A stretch of 5,544 nt of DNA from contig JAEEYS010000081.1 of NCBI GenBank assembly GCA_016288255.1, positions 1 through 5,544 of the forward strand, in the 5' to 3' direction. Under the pieces are notes generated by a model. It ran no database searches. It saw only the letters and a list, made by a program, of their open reading frames with translations, and was not told the DNA's origin. This DNA is from Bacillota bacterium (GTDB lineage: Bacteria > Bacillota > Tb-RUG-66). The position numbers and the translations under genes were made by a program. Positions 5,528-5,544 of the stretch are shown here, in pieces. Position 1 is the stretch's first letter; every line of letters starts with the position of its first letter.

Positions 5528-5544
5528 ATGAAATACGATTTTAA
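5528..5544 (+). CDS. leuS: Start of the T-box-controlled gene, probably leucyl-tRNA synthetase (partial)
   Basis: Only the first five codons are present (MKYDF, then a partial codon), so the sequence alone cannot identify the protein. The assignment rests on context: a leucine-type T-box directly upstream and the frequent clostridial order rsfS - leuS. MKYDF is also compatible with the N terminus of clostridial LeuS proteins. AGGGGA at 5511-5516 lies 11 nt upstream, a spacing slightly longer than ideal but like that of the LCP and rsfS genes here. An in-frame ATG at 5474 would add 18 codons but directly follows the terminator T-run and has no ribosome binding site. Another leucine gene, such as one for biosynthesis or transport, remains possible. 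Confidence 0.6.

Overview
The window looks like ordinary housekeeping chromosome from a low-GC Gram-positive bacterium, most likely a member of the Clostridia. Four things point there: AT-rich, purine-rich coding strands; strong Shine-Dalgarno sites of the GGAG/GGGG type; a T-box riboswitch; and the gene order nadD - yqeK - LCP protein - rsfS - T-box - (leuS), which is typical of Clostridia. All genes read on the plus strand. I see no mobile element, CRISPR array, rRNA or tRNA gene, and no convincing undescribed system.

Layout. 1-148 is the 3' end of a gene for a small heavy-metal-associated (HMA, CopZ-like) domain. 185-2170 is a full-length transketolase, starting most plausibly at a TTG codon. 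2171-2328 holds a perfect rho-independent terminator, followed at once by an extended -10 promoter. The promoter is threaded through a second copy of the terminator arm. 2329-4848 and 4856-5221 form a tight four-gene operon. It comprises nadD (nicotinate-nucleotide adenylyltransferase), yqeK (HD-domain Ap4A hydrolase), a LytR-CpsA-Psr (LCP) cell-wall ligase and rsfS (ribosomal silencing factor). Spacing is 13 nt, a 4-nt ATGA overlap and 7 nt. 5211-5239 is a consensus sigma-A promoter whose -35 box lies in the last codons of rsfS. 5246-5473 is a T-box leader with a leucine (CTC) specifier and a T-box/antiterminator/terminator module. 5528-5544 is the first few codons of the regulated gene, probably leuS.

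How they fit together. nadD and yqeK both deal with adenylylated nucleotides: NaAD synthesis, and destruction of Ap4A, which aminoacyl-tRNA synthetases make as a side product. rsfS holds 50S subunits apart when nutrients are scarce. leuS is induced when uncharged tRNA-Leu accumulates. The block therefore links NAD supply, translation capacity and envelope assembly. leuS has its own strong promoter and tRNA-sensing switch. Transketolase is a separate transcription unit, possibly shared with the upstream HMA gene, since no terminator lies between them.

The items most worth a second look are the nested terminator/promoter palindrome at 2197-2250, the compact leucine T-box with a variant bulge, and a lysine in place of the usual arginine in the ISSTxxR motif of NadD.
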